Of a stretch of DNA of 64,000 nt, positions 10,054 through 19,218 are shown piece after piece. The notes beneath the pieces are model-generated. The model saw only the letters and a program-made list of their open reading frames with translations, was not told where the DNA came from and made no database searches. The stretch covers positions 62,001 to 126,000 of the forward strand of contig JAHBTJ010000015.1 of assembly GCA_019638595.1 (NCBI GenBank), in the 5' to 3' direction. How positions within the stretch are numbered: the stretch's first letter is position 1; each line of letters opens with the position of its first letter. The stretch comes from Chitinophagaceae bacterium. GTDB lineage: Bacteria > Bacteroidota > Bacteroidia > Chitinophagales > Chitinophagaceae. The position numbers and the translations under genes are program-made.

Positions 10054-10345
10054 GCGTTAAGTCGCGCCGGGCCTTCATCCAGGGCTGTTGCTGGCGGTCA
10101 TGAGGCCCTGGCGCCGGGCGACTCGCCGGGATCTCACCCCATATAAACGTTCGAAACCTGCGAAAATGCCGCTCCTACGGAGCTTTGTCAATGCGTTACT
10201 TTATAATTGCCACCAAACTTTCGCGTCTATGACGCTATAAAATTGTTGATATGGCAGCCTTTAAAATAGCGTTTCGAACACTTATGGTCTCACCCTTCGC
10301 ACAGTTGCCTGGCTGTGAAGACCCTGTCGGGACAAAAAGTCCGCA
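10054..10345 (+). repeat. Structured intergenic repeat, copy 1 (interrupted)
   Basis: This gap between the module 1 sigma gene and the nucleotidyltransferase contains a repeat that recurs in the same direction at 11225-11316. Shared pieces are GCGTTAwGTCGC, CCGGGyGACTCGC, TCTCAyCCTTCGCACAG and TCGGGACAAAAAG. Relative to copy 2 this copy has two extra segments. One is 10072-10118, bordered by repeated GCGCCGGG and holding the inverted pair CCAGGGC/GCCCTGG. The other is 10140-10287, listed separately. No gene is seen between 9919 and 10442. Confidence 0.65.
10140..10287. mobile_element. MITE-like 148-bp insertion inside repeat copy 1
   Basis: The segment is bordered by an 8-base direct repeat TCTCACCC (10132-10139 and 10288-10295), which occurs once, as TCTCATCC, at the matching place of copy 2. 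Its ends are imperfect inverted repeats sharing CATA and the 9-base core GTTCGAAAC (10149-10157; inverse at 10271-10279). Inside are two small hairpins of the same design, GCTCC-TAC-GGAGC (10171-10183) and GCGTC-TAT-GACGC (10223-10235). It has no coding capacity. The reading as a target-site-duplicating insertion is an inference from comparison with copy 2. Confidence 0.45.
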
Positions 10346-10442
10346 TTGCATTATGCAAAAATAAATAGCGTATTTCGGGTCGTGCCGGATTCCAATCTTC
10401 ACCTGATTCCTAAGCATATACTGTGTGATAAAAGATATCAAG

Positions 10443-10925
10443 CTATTTACCTTCTTCTATTATCTTTCTAATCTTTTCCAGTTCAATAACGTCAATCTGG
10501 TCTTTAGGACGGTTGACTGCTTTTTTGTTGGCTATGAGTTGGCTAATATGCAGGAAAGTAACTTTTACATCATCTATAGCTGCAATCGCGGCCATTTCCA
10601 GGCATTCATCAAAACTGTATCCTTCGAGGCCTTTCATGTTGATAATAATATCCAGGCGCAAGCCATTCAATAAATGAAAATCAGTCCAGCCAGGAACAAA
10701 CTGTATTCTGTCTAACATACAATAATCGCCCATCCCACATTCTATAAATGCTGCTCTTAATCTTTGCCGGTTCAAAGCCGTATCTTCCAGCCAGATATCT
10801 ATATCTCCGGTAAACCGGTGATAGCCATGCAGGTTAGCAGCATACCCCCCTACCATTATATACCTGACAGCATTGTTTTGTAGTGCTCTCCAAAAATCCA
10901 GTATTACTTCATCAAATATATCCAC
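10443..10925 (-). CDS. Nucleotidyltransferase (MNT/AbiEii-like fold)
   Basis: This 160-residue protein has the minimal nucleotidyltransferase signature: glycines at 26-27 (VGGYAANLHG) followed by D41-x-D43 (FTGDIDIWL), the usual metal-binding aspartates. Such proteins transfer a nucleotide to a protein, RNA or small molecule, and many serve as one half of toxin-antitoxin or defence pairs. The start is a GTG at 10925, the only start codon available, because TAA lies in frame a few codons before it. That places it five bases behind the stop of the small gene 10931-11116, so the two are translated together. The target is unknown. Confidence 0.8.
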   Translation of the reverse strand: MDIFDEVILDFWRALQNNAVRYIMVGGYAANLHGYHRFTGDIDIWLEDTALNRQRLRAAFIECGMGDYCMLDRIQFVPGWTDFHLLNGLRLDIIINMKGLEGYSFDECLEMAAIAAIDDVKVTFLHISQLIANKKAVNRPKDQIDVIELEKIRKIIEEGK

Positions 10926-10930
10926 ACAAT

Positions 10931-11116
10931 TTATTTACTCCTATATGGCTTATTTGTTATTACTGCTTTTCGCATCGTCAGGTGTATTTTATACAAACGG
11001 GTGGTCATTAAAAACCGTTCTTTATAAGAGCGCTTCAGGGCTTCTCTTAAAAGATCATCTCCGGCCTTTTCGTACCCGGATACAGGCTCCTGTACTATAT
11101 TTTTTTTCTCAGACAT
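10931..11116 (-). CDS. Small protein co-encoded with the nucleotidyltransferase
   Basis: This 61-residue, basic, largely helical protein has no recognised domain. The segment LLREALKRSYKERFLMTTRL followed by YKIHLTMRKAVITNKP resembles short proteins that often precede nucleotidyltransferase genes in Bacteroidota; that is recalled, not searched. It lacks a signal peptide and membrane segment. Being five bases upstream of and in one operon with the nucleotidyltransferase, it is the obvious partner, possibly the protein that is modified or that restrains the enzyme. Confidence 0.6.
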   Translation of the reverse strand: MSEKKNIVQEPVSGYEKAGDDLLREALKRSYKERFLMTTRLYKIHLTMRKAVITNKPYRSK

Positions 11117-11224
11117 TCCTTATTGATGTGGCCGCAAGTGTTGAATGCAATTTAGCAAAAAATGGGTGATAAATAATATAGAGTGCATCTCAATTTTGCT
11201 TAGTTTACATATTGTCACAATTTT

Positions 11225-11316
11225 GCGTTATGTCGCACCGGGTGACTCGCTGGCGGGGTCTCATCCTTCGCACAGTTGCCTGGTTGTGAAGCCTCCATCG
11301 GGACAAAAAGCTTCGG
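11225..11316 (+). repeat. Structured intergenic repeat, copy 2 (uninterrupted)
   Basis: This is the direct-orientation partner of the repeat at 10054-10345. It reads without interruption from GCGTTATGTCGC through GACTCGC, TCTCATCC and CTTCGCACAGTTGCCTGG to TCGGGACAAAAAG. It ends about 20 bases before the start codon of the degraded Rpn-type gene, which suggests that repeat and nuclease gene travel as a unit. Together with copy 1 it brackets the nucleotidyltransferase pair. Confidence 0.65.
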
Positions 11317-11337
11317 AAAAATCATATATTTATCCTT

Positions 11338-11868
11338 ATGAACAACACCACGCCCCTGCACGATAATTTCGTACGAAACCTGCTGGCTAACAAGAAAATT
11401 GCCCGGGATTATTTTAAAAAGCTATTCCGATAAATATACTTCCCTTCAAATAGGCGGTTACATTTTTTCGGCATTGCAAAAGCAGGCGCAGAACAATGAG
11501 CCGTTATCGCTTGTTAATGCGGTGCAATTATTGATACAGACTGCACAAGGCCCCAGGAGCCTGCAAAAAAGCTTTATCATTTACCTGTATAGCCGCGGCA
11601 GGTTAAAAGAAACCATATTAAGCTCACTACCTGAGCCTGTCAAAAAAACAGTTATGAATACGTTAGATATTTATATTGAAAAAGGACGGAAGGCCACAAA
11701 ATAGGTATTGAAAAGGGACGTAAAGAAGGCATTGAAAAAGGTAAGCGGGCCGTTATTGAAAACCTGATCACCGAGCTTGGTCTTTCGGATAAGGAAGTTG
11801 CCCGTATTACCGGAGTGCCCGAAGCCTTTGTAAAAAAGATACGAGCTGCGTTACGTAAAAAGAAATAG
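11338..11868 (+). pseudogene. Rpn-family (PD-(D/E)XK) recombination-promoting nuclease, degraded
   Basis: Three pieces in different frames together resemble the start and end of an Rpn/transposase_31 protein. Piece one (11338-11433) begins MNNTTPLHDNFVRNLLANKK, the typical N-terminus, and stops after 31 codons. Piece two (to 11703) reads YSDKYTSLQIGGYIFSALQK and LSSLPEPVKKTVMNTLDIYI. Piece three, after a frameshift near 11690-11704, reads GIEKGRKEGIEKGKRAVIENL and GLSDKEVARITGVPEAFVKK to a stop at 11866. The whole is about half the family's usual length, so the catalytic centre has been deleted as well. It is not expected to make an active nuclease. Confidence 0.75.
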
Positions 11869-12165
11869 CACATTTCAGGTTTTCGCAAGGCGATGGAATG
11901 TAAAGAAGGGCGCCGTATCATTTTGTGTTGGCAATCAGCTTCTCATTATCATTAGAAACGGGAAACGATAATCTATCCATATTGCACTTCCTCCCCATCC
12001 ACCTTTCACTATTCACCTCTCTTTTTGCTGATCTGATGCAGTAATGTCTGTTCCAAAGCAATCAACTGCTAAGTAACAGTGAAATTAGCAAAAGCCCGGA
12101 AATTATTTTATGACGGGTGTATTTGCTTTCCTCACCGAAGGTAAATACACCCACAATGTTTCCTG
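11869..12165. other. Non-coding gap
   Basis: No convincing gene, tRNA or terminator is visible here. It separates the degraded Rpn gene from the flavoprotein gene and contains a short CACTATTCACC stretch resembling the word-like repeats found elsewhere in the window. Confidence 0.5.
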
Positions 12166-13836
12166 TCAATCAAGCCGCTGATCCTGCTTTAACAATTCCC
12201 GTTTCAACATTTCATAATTCACTCTTTGTACACTGATGCGATCCTCTATTGCAGTAACCGCCGCCGTTGCAGCAGATGCTGCCAGGATCATGAATACAGG
12301 CTCCATACGAATAGAACCATACGCAACATGCGAGCTTGATAAACAAACAGGCACCAGCAGGTTCTCACATTCATTTTCTTTAGGAAGAATTGACCGGTAA
12401 GATATGCTGTAGGGCTTTGGAACATGCACACCGAAATCGCCTTCATTCTGCACAAAACCTTCTGGGGTAACATAACGCTGAATATTATGCGAATCTAAGG
12501 TATAGGAACCCATGCCGATGGAATCTGTAACTGCTTTTGCACCCAGAATTTCATGCTCTGTCATTACAGATTGTCCAACCATGCGGCGGGCCTCACGTAC
12601 ATACAACTGTTGCGGCCAGTTATCATTATCTGCAAACTCATCCTTTGCAAGCCCCCATGTATTAAATTCATCCTGCACTTCTCGGGGTATGCGCGGATCG
12701 GTAGCCATAAAATACATTAATCCTTTCTGATAGTTCTTATGCTCCTCAATAATCTGCCTTCGTAAACTGTATGAAGCATCAGGATATGCATAGTTCATAC
12801 CTATATTGTCGGTGCTGAACGGGCCGTGATTATTCGTATCTGTTTTCAGGTTAGGTATCGGGTCGAATTTTTGAAACAGCTCATCCCATCCGGCATTAAA
12901 TATCCTCACCAGTAATTCATATTGATAAGGATCATAGCCTGGAGGTTTGGAATAAGCTACCCGGTTTTCGGGGTGTTTTGATAAACACATACGGTAGCAA
13001 TACGCCTGCACTTTTTTATCTCCTGCACCATTGGTACCGGGAGGTCCGGGTGAAATGCGGGGCAATAATCCGCTTGAGGGATTACCGGGTATTTTGTAGG
13101 GGTCAATATTTTTTTCAAAATAGTGCCCATGATGAAATGCACCTTTTACCACTCCACCCCATTTTTCATTATACTCACCCGCAGCTTCTCTTCCCACAAC
13201 ATATTTTACTTTAGCCGCTGCCATCAGGTCGCCTTCGTAGGTGGTATCAATAAACATCCTGCCCGTGTAGGTATTCCCGCTTAATGTTTTAATAGCAGTG
13301 ATCTTCCCATTTTTTATTGCTACTCCTTTTTCTCTGTTAAGCCATTCGTTGCGTAACACCTGTACATTATTTTCTTTCACAAAATCTTCAAAAACCTTTT
13401 CAGCGGCATGCGGCTCAAATATCCACATAGTTCTGTTTTCACCGTCTACAGCAGGTGTTCCCTGTCCTTTATTTCCATATTCCTCTTTCTTTTGCCATTT
13501 CCACGATTCTGTACGATCGTAATGCATATATATGCGGTGGTAAAATTCCCTTGCCAAACCGCCTATCACTGTTTTATTGCCGGTATCGGTAAAACCCAAT
13601 CCACCGGAGGTCATTCCACCCAGGTGTTTATCAGGAGAAACAACAATAACCGATTTTCCCATTCTTTTAGCCTGTACTGCAGCGGTAACGGCCGCTGCTG
13701 TTCCGCCATAAATAATAATATCTGCATCATAGTGCTGCGCACTATCCGATGTTGCATATACCAATGCGGGAATGCCTGCTGATGCTGCTATACCACCTCC
13801 GAGCGAAAGGGATTGAATAAATTTTCTTCTTTTCAT
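12166..13836 (-). CDS. Secreted FAD-dependent oxidoreductase (FAD_oxidored family)
   Basis: This 556-residue flavoprotein begins with KRRKFIQSLSLGGGIAAS, a twin-arginine-like signal, so it is likely exported folded. After it comes the FAD-binding motif IIIYGGTAAAVTAAVQAKRMGK with the acidic/HLGGMTSGGLG segment typical of the FAD_oxidored family (PF12831). These proteins are frequent in polysaccharide loci, but their substrates are mostly undefined. It is the last gene of the minus-strand run 19.2-12.2 kb, 74 bases after the unknown lipoprotein, and probably belongs to the same transcript. No frame damage is seen. Confidence 0.85.
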   Translation of the reverse strand: MKRRKFIQSLSLGGGIAASAGIPALVYATSDSAQHYDADIIIYGGTAAAVTAAVQAKRMGKSVIVVSPDKHLGGMTSGGLGFTDTGNKTVIGGLAREFYHRIYMHYDRTESWKWQKKEEYGNKGQGTPAVDGENRTMWIFEPHAAEKVFEDFVKENNVQVLRNEWLNREKGVAIKNGKITAIKTLSGNTYTGRMFIDTTYEGDLMAAAKVKYVVGREAAGEYNEKWGGVVKGAFHHGHYFEKNIDPYKIPGNPSSGLLPRISPGPPGTNGAGDKKVQAYCYRMCLSKHPENRVAYSKPPGYDPYQYELLVRIFNAGWDELFQKFDPIPNLKTDTNNHGPFSTDNIGMNYAYPDASYSLRRQIIEEHKNYQKGLMYFMATDPRIPREVQDEFNTWGLAKDEFADNDNWPQQLYVREARRMVGQSVMTEHEILGAKAVTDSIGMGSYTLDSHNIQRYVTPEGFVQNEGDFGVHVPKPYSISYRSILPKENECENLLVPVCLSSSHVAYGSIRMEPVFMILAASAATAAVTAIEDRISVQRVNYEMLKRELLKQDQRLD

Positions 13837-13910
13837 ATGTGTGAATCGTTTATAAATATCGTGGATAGGATCCTTTAAATATATTTAATCAATTTTATTA
13901 TCAGCTTATT

Positions 13911-16409
13911 TTATTCATAAGTTAACCATGCGGTTGCATTGCAATTTTTGTTGGCTACAAACCTGATCCATCTTGCCTGGAAATTACCGGGAAATTCATA
14001 CCTGAAAACCTCTCCGGGTTGAACCGTAATTTCTTTATATCGCATCCAGGGGGCATGTCCTACAGGATCTACTTCAATACTGAAGGTAACAGGCTCTGTG
14101 AGGGTATGAGAAATTTCCAAGCTTCGCTTATCATAAAACCCAATTAAATAGGGATCAGATGGTGCTCCTGCTGTAACGCCGGAGTTTTTCCATGGTCCGC
14201 CGTGGCCTGATGGCTTTCCGAGTTTCCACAGATCATCAATAACGCCCAGCCATACTGCCGCCTGCCCGTCTTTGGAACGGACAATATGTTCATTGTGCTT
14301 TGCCTTAAGGTCTATTCCCGTCATAACCAACATTCCCCGGTAAGATGCATAGTCATGAATACGAAAATGATGGGAAGCGATCGGCCTGATCTTGGCAAAG
14401 CCATCCGCGTTTTCTGCAGGCAGTTCATAAAATGTACCGGATGCATGAAAAAGATCACGTTCGGTAGCTACTTCCCGGCATATCCGTAATAACCCGGCAT
14501 CCGTTAAATCTTTATACTGGGGGTCGCTCAGGGGCAGCCTCCACCGTCGGTTTTTGTCATCAATAATAAGTACGGAAGATGCATCTGTTTGAATAACATT
14601 TTCAGGGATGGCAAATTTTTCTTTGATAAACGCATTTGTTTTGGGATCTTCTTTTTGGGAAAGAGTCAGGTGCGCATCCAACTCGTAATACCCCGTTTCA
14701 ACAGTTCTATTATTTTCAAATTTAACAGCAGCAATGCCTAATGCCCTCCGGTCATCTCCCAATGCATATAAGAGCCCGCCTGAAACATCAGTATGTTGTT
14801 TTACGTTTGCAAATCCATTGAATATAGTTGACGGAGCGTCTTCGCGGTTGTCGGCCGGTGAGTAATTAAAGCTTACTGTTGCTATGGCCGGCAAATCCGT
14901 TTTTACCCGGATCCATTCTCCCGCTTCACTTTTGCTGAATTCGATATCAGCTGTCTCACCGGGTTTCACTGGCAATGTCTTTATAGTTTGCCAGTTCTGA
15001 TCGCCCGTTTTGTTCACTTCAAAACTGAAAACAACATTATTTGTTCCCTGGTTACTTACCCACGCCATTCGTTTTTCCCATCCTGCAAAAAGCATGGGCT
15101 CAGAGGTTTTACCGGCAGTAATCTCTTCTTTGAGCCAAACCATTCCTGAAACAGAAGCGGGGCCGAGCTCATCAGGCTTTTGCGGTGGTGTAAACCAAAG
15201 GTTGGAATTGGATTGCCCGGCCCCTTCGATGCCTCCTTTTTGTTTTCTCTTGTTGAGAAATTCATTTTTGGCTGCATCGTCGCACCCGAAAACCAGTTGG
15301 TTATTCCATCGTGTAAAGTCGCCGATAACTTTTAAATAGGCAGAGCGGGGACGGATGCCTGCTGTATGGTTAGCCGAAAAAGTTTCCGGGAAATGCCAGA
15401 ACATGCCGTGCATCGTCATCAGCAGTTCCGGTTTTTCATCGGTTCCGATGTTCCGGATCCTGGGCCATTCCGTGTTCCATCCGTGGGCGCCATCGTAGCT
15501 GTGGCTTGCTTTGGGCAACCTGAAAAAACGCCACCCCGTAACCGCATCCCGTACACCGAGGATTACAGACTTATGATCCCACCCGGTTGCCCAGATAGGA
15601 TCCGACACAGGATTTTTATTGCCAAAAATTCCACCGGGACCGGTTACTTCGGTAAACTGGTTACGCCTGACCAGCTTCCATTCACTGCCATTCCATTCCG
15701 AAAGCGAACCCGCTTCGATATCAAATTGAAAAGGGGCGCGTTTATCATCCTCCCCGTTGTTGGAATATACTACAACTCCCTGTCCGGAATACAACCCCTT
15801 GCCATGAACGCCATATAGTGAAGCTAAACGGGTGTTACCGGTATCCTGGCCGTCTTTTATTTTTTTGTTGGTTACGTTTCTGTCTTCGTAAAGCAATTTG
15901 GCCTCCAGCGTGTTCACATCAACTTCATAGAACCCTTCTTCCATTGTTCCATGGTAGATTTTTTTTGCAGGATCAAAAAGATGCCGGGCGTTACCCGTGG
16001 GGCGACCGGGCATTTTTGTGTAAGGTATTACCCTGACATTCCTGTTGGAATCAATGGCATACGGTCCGATAAAAAGCTGGTTGCTTTCTTTATGGATCAT
16101 CCGGTTGGCCGGCGTACCTCCAATGCTCTCAGGTCTTACTATCTGGTTTAACTCCCCGGTTATCTCATACAATTTGTCTGATGAGCCCAAAGGTCCATGA
16201 GGTGCGTATGTTACTACCCATAGCCGGCCGGCCCAGGGAACAACTGCACCGGTACCGCACTCCCCTTCATTATTGTAATAGGCTAATTGCGGATATATGC
16301 CACTAACGTTAACCGGCGCTTTACCGGCAGTTTTACAAGCGCACAGGGAAGATGCAAGGAACAGGAGGTGAAGCTTACATAAAAGATATATTCGATCAGT
16401 GATGCTCAT
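13911..16409 (-). CDS. Lipoprotein of unknown function, beta-rich
   Basis: This 832-residue protein has a hydrophobic leader ending in SLCAC, which fits a lipoprotein signal. I recognise no named family. The N-terminal half has recurrent strands with W, G and aromatic residues (GAVVPWAGRLWVVTYAPHGP; YEITGELNQIVRPESIGGTP) suggestive of a beta-propeller. Two similar segments, each with a W-then-IKTLPVKPGETADIEF or W-then-KEITVQPGEVFRYEF pattern, look like a duplicated carbohydrate-binding-like beta domain near residues 490 and 805. It lies between the glycosidase-like gene and the flavoprotein and is probably a surface glycan-handling protein; that role is inferred from neighbours only. Confidence 0.7.
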   Translation of the reverse strand: MSITDRIYLLCKLHLLFLASSLCACKTAGKAPVNVSGIYPQLAYYNNEGECGTGAVVPWAGRLWVVTYAPHGPLGSSDKLYEITGELNQIVRPESIGGTPANRMIHKESNQLFIGPYAIDSNRNVRVIPYTKMPGRPTGNARHLFDPAKKIYHGTMEEGFYEVDVNTLEAKLLYEDRNVTNKKIKDGQDTGNTRLASLYGVHGKGLYSGQGVVVYSNNGEDDKRAPFQFDIEAGSLSEWNGSEWKLVRRNQFTEVTGPGGIFGNKNPVSDPIWATGWDHKSVILGVRDAVTGWRFFRLPKASHSYDGAHGWNTEWPRIRNIGTDEKPELLMTMHGMFWHFPETFSANHTAGIRPRSAYLKVIGDFTRWNNQLVFGCDDAAKNEFLNKRKQKGGIEGAGQSNSNLWFTPPQKPDELGPASVSGMVWLKEEITAGKTSEPMLFAGWEKRMAWVSNQGTNNVVFSFEVNKTGDQNWQTIKTLPVKPGETADIEFSKSEAGEWIRVKTDLPAIATVSFNYSPADNREDAPSTIFNGFANVKQHTDVSGGLLYALGDDRRALGIAAVKFENNRTVETGYYELDAHLTLSQKEDPKTNAFIKEKFAIPENVIQTDASSVLIIDDKNRRWRLPLSDPQYKDLTDAGLLRICREVATERDLFHASGTFYELPAENADGFAKIRPIASHHFRIHDYASYRGMLVMTGIDLKAKHNEHIVRSKDGQAAVWLGVIDDLWKLGKPSGHGGPWKNSGVTAGAPSDPYLIGFYDKRSLEISHTLTEPVTFSIEVDPVGHAPWMRYKEITVQPGEVFRYEFPGNFQARWIRFVANKNCNATAWLTYE

Positions 16410-16518
16410 AATGATATGCTTTAATTATAAATGAACCATGCTGCCTGATTTCTGCCCGGCACTAACATTTCTCTCCATGTGCAGAAATCGGGTATGACTC
16501 TAAGACGAGAACAACTTA

Positions 16519-19218
16519 TTAGTATTGTACTGTAATTTTTGACTCGCCGGTAAATCCGTTTATGATAACGGCTTCTGTTTTCTTATCATAGGCTCCCCCG
16601 GTAACTTTCACCGGTTCTTTTCCTTCGGGATGAGGTAGCCGGACAGTTACAGTGCGTGGCTTGGAATTGAACTCCCCGCTAACAGTGGCTTCTATAAAAC
16701 CCTTGTTTACCTGTGAAGCAACTTTCACATTCAGCTTGCCAAAGTAGCTGCGCACTTCATTCAGCGCAATCGTTTTTCCGTCTTCCATCCATTTTCGGGG
16801 AATGGTTCTGAACAAGCTTAGTGTATCCCCATTCTCCATATACAGCATCCAGCGGGTTTCCATCAAAAACCAGGCTTCTTCATGGGTTTTATGCGGACTG
16901 GCCTTAAACATGTGCTCCCAAAAGGTGTAGGTTTCCCTGTCTGCATGTGCGGATACTGTATAATAATAGGTATTCAAAAACGCCTTCACCATACCCAACC
17001 GCGCCTGCAGCCAGTTATGCCGGCTGTAATAAGGCTGACTGAATACCGCATTGCCCTGGTAAAACAGTTCGCTGTGATAGCTGAGCATATTTTTTGATGC
17101 CGCTTCGAAGGGATCGAGCACTTCGCAAAATACCAAATACATTGGGCTGAGTAAGGCGTCTGGCGCAGTAAAAGTACCGTGCGACCAGAAAATTTCCTTT
17201 TTGGAGTATAATGCTCTCAAGCCATCCGCTTCCGTCCACGGCGGTACAGTAGGCCACCAGGTGCCATCGCCCAAAGGTACCACAGGTGAGATGCCCGTTA
17301 CCGTAAAGAAAGATGCTCTTATATCTTCCTTCCATGCATCCGCTTCTGATTTTATTCTTCCGTATTCCGCTGCATCTATATCTTTCAGGATCTCTGCTAC
17401 GCGGCTCATTCCCAGGTACGCATATCCGTTCAGCATGAACTGGTGAAAATGATCTTCCGGGTCTGCCACTTTACCATCAATCATGCCATAGCCTCTTCCT
17501 TTCAGTTCCTCTCTTTTATTTTTATTCCGCCAGTCTATCAGAAAATCGCATGATTTGATCAGTTTATCTTTAACTGATCCTGCCCAGGCTACATCGCGCG
17601 TATACCTGAAGTACTCGCCCATACTCCATAAAGCTGCCCCGGTTTCTACCATATAGCCGCCGAAATTTTGTATAAAACCGTTTTCATGCTGCTTGTCTAA
17701 AAAATAATTAAGCGACCGCCTTGCTTCCTCCGTCTTTCCCATAGAAGCATAAAACTGGATGATAGGAGCGCTTTCAGTTCCGATGGGTGAATACACGCCA
17801 ATATTGGGCGCCAGCGTGCCACCAGGCTCATTGCCGAAAGTAATCAGATCCAGGTGCAGTAAGCCGGCCTGTATCATTTCGTTAATTCTTTTTTCCGGCA
17901 CATGGATAGAAGCAGCGGTTTGCAGTTTAGTTAGCCAAAAATTTTTCGTTTCCTGAAATTTCTGGTCATAATTTAAAGAAGCTAATGTTGCGGCCCGCTC
18001 CCTTGAAACAGGGCTGTGCGGCAGGTAAAACTCAATCACCGCTTTTTCATCCGGTTGCAACAGGAGCGCCATCTCTTCATTGGACAATGGTTTCCCGTTC
18101 AACCTGGAAACACAGAAAACCTTACCTGAATCGTATAACGAAAAGCCATTTTTATTTTCAAAAGCATATGCCGATTTCATCCACCATGTGGTGCCGGGGC
18201 GGGGTATCTTAAACCAGGCATAGCGCGGCACCGGGCCTTTGTTAATAATGGTGGACCGGAAAATCAGTACGGTTTCTTCGGTTGTATTAAGTGCCGCCGG
18301 CGTCCGCGTTTTTAACTGCTCCAGTTGTCCTTCGGTGAACATGTGACCGGCACTGTGCTGGTCAGCTACCAGGAAATCAGTTCCTTTCTGTTGCTGCAAT
18401 GGAGACTTTTCAAGCGCCACAAAAGCAGTTGTATTATACTCTACATCGTCATCCACCAGGGTGGAATGCAAAATCGGCAGCACGCCCTCTTCCAAACGCC
18501 GGTGCAGGGTATTACGTACACCTACGCCCCGGCCCATAGTATAGAGATAGTTTGCATTTCCATTTTTTATTGCTTCCAGTCGCAGAGGAGAAGAAGATAG
18601 TTTGGGCGAAATAATATTGGCTTCACCGGCAGAAGCATCCGGAAGGTTCTCTGAGATTTCAAAGATCCGCATATCCCTGCCGGTACCCAGCCATACAGGG
18701 GCACTCATATTACGGGTATCCTTAGCCGCTTCTTCAAAAGAGGTTTCCTTCTCATCACTAATGTGTTGAATCTTAGTTTTAGTTTTACGCCGGAGTATTT
18801 CCAGCTCAACAGCCGCATACGTCCTGTTATCGGCGCCCGGTAATACCACTACCCTGTATCCTGGAATATAAATGGGATAATTTTTATTTACATCCCGTAC
18901 AAAAAAAGAAAAAGACTCCCCGGACACTTTAACTGCAACAACCGTTGGTTCCGGCCCATTTTCAAGATTTGTATTTTCCAGGCTTATCCGTATTCTCAGC
19001 CCCTTATCGCCGGTAATTTCAAAAGCGTCTCCTTTCACCTTTCCTTTTCCTTTCACAATCTGAAGCTCTTTAATTACTCCTCGTGTTACAGCAATACTTC
19101 CTTTCAGGGCAGGCTGGTTCCATTCTATATTTACGGTTACAGTCTTGTTTTGTGCAAAGAGGTGTTGCCCTCCATGCAGCAGCGTCAGTAGTAACGAAAA
19201 GCGAAATAGTGTAAGCAT
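16519..19218 (-). CDS. Secreted glycosidase-like protein with (alpha/alpha)6-type domain
   Basis: This 899-residue protein has a signal peptide (MLTLFRFSLLLTLLHGGQHLFAQ), a beta-rich N-terminal half and, from about residue 430 to 800, a helical region of the six-hairpin glycosidase kind (GLLHLDLITFGNEPGG; LWSMGEYFRYTRD; MLNGYAYLGMSRVAEIL; ADGLRALYSKKE). Acidic residues that could be catalytic lie there (ETGAALW, PPWTEADG), but I cannot assign a GH family. A C-terminal beta domain follows. It is the first gene of the group 19.2-12.2 kb, separated from the GH127 remnant by a 477-base gap. A rhamnose- or uronate-directed activity would suit the neighbours, as inference only. Confidence 0.65.
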   Translation of the reverse strand: MLTLFRFSLLLTLLHGGQHLFAQNKTVTVNIEWNQPALKGSIAVTRGVIKELQIVKGKGKVKGDAFEITGDKGLRIRISLENTNLENGPEPTVVAVKVSGESFSFFVRDVNKNYPIYIPGYRVVVLPGADNRTYAAVELEILRRKTKTKIQHISDEKETSFEEAAKDTRNMSAPVWLGTGRDMRIFEISENLPDASAGEANIISPKLSSSPLRLEAIKNGNANYLYTMGRGVGVRNTLHRRLEEGVLPILHSTLVDDDVEYNTTAFVALEKSPLQQQKGTDFLVADQHSAGHMFTEGQLEQLKTRTPAALNTTEETVLIFRSTIINKGPVPRYAWFKIPRPGTTWWMKSAYAFENKNGFSLYDSGKVFCVSRLNGKPLSNEEMALLLQPDEKAVIEFYLPHSPVSRERAATLASLNYDQKFQETKNFWLTKLQTAASIHVPEKRINEMIQAGLLHLDLITFGNEPGGTLAPNIGVYSPIGTESAPIIQFYASMGKTEEARRSLNYFLDKQHENGFIQNFGGYMVETGAALWSMGEYFRYTRDVAWAGSVKDKLIKSCDFLIDWRNKNKREELKGRGYGMIDGKVADPEDHFHQFMLNGYAYLGMSRVAEILKDIDAAEYGRIKSEADAWKEDIRASFFTVTGISPVVPLGDGTWWPTVPPWTEADGLRALYSKKEIFWSHGTFTAPDALLSPMYLVFCEVLDPFEAASKNMLSYHSELFYQGNAVFSQPYYSRHNWLQARLGMVKAFLNTYYYTVSAHADRETYTFWEHMFKASPHKTHEEAWFLMETRWMLYMENGDTLSLFRTIPRKWMEDGKTIALNEVRSYFGKLNVKVASQVNKGFIEATVSGEFNSKPRTVTVRLPHPEGKEPVKVTGGAYDKKTEAVIINGFTGESKITVQY

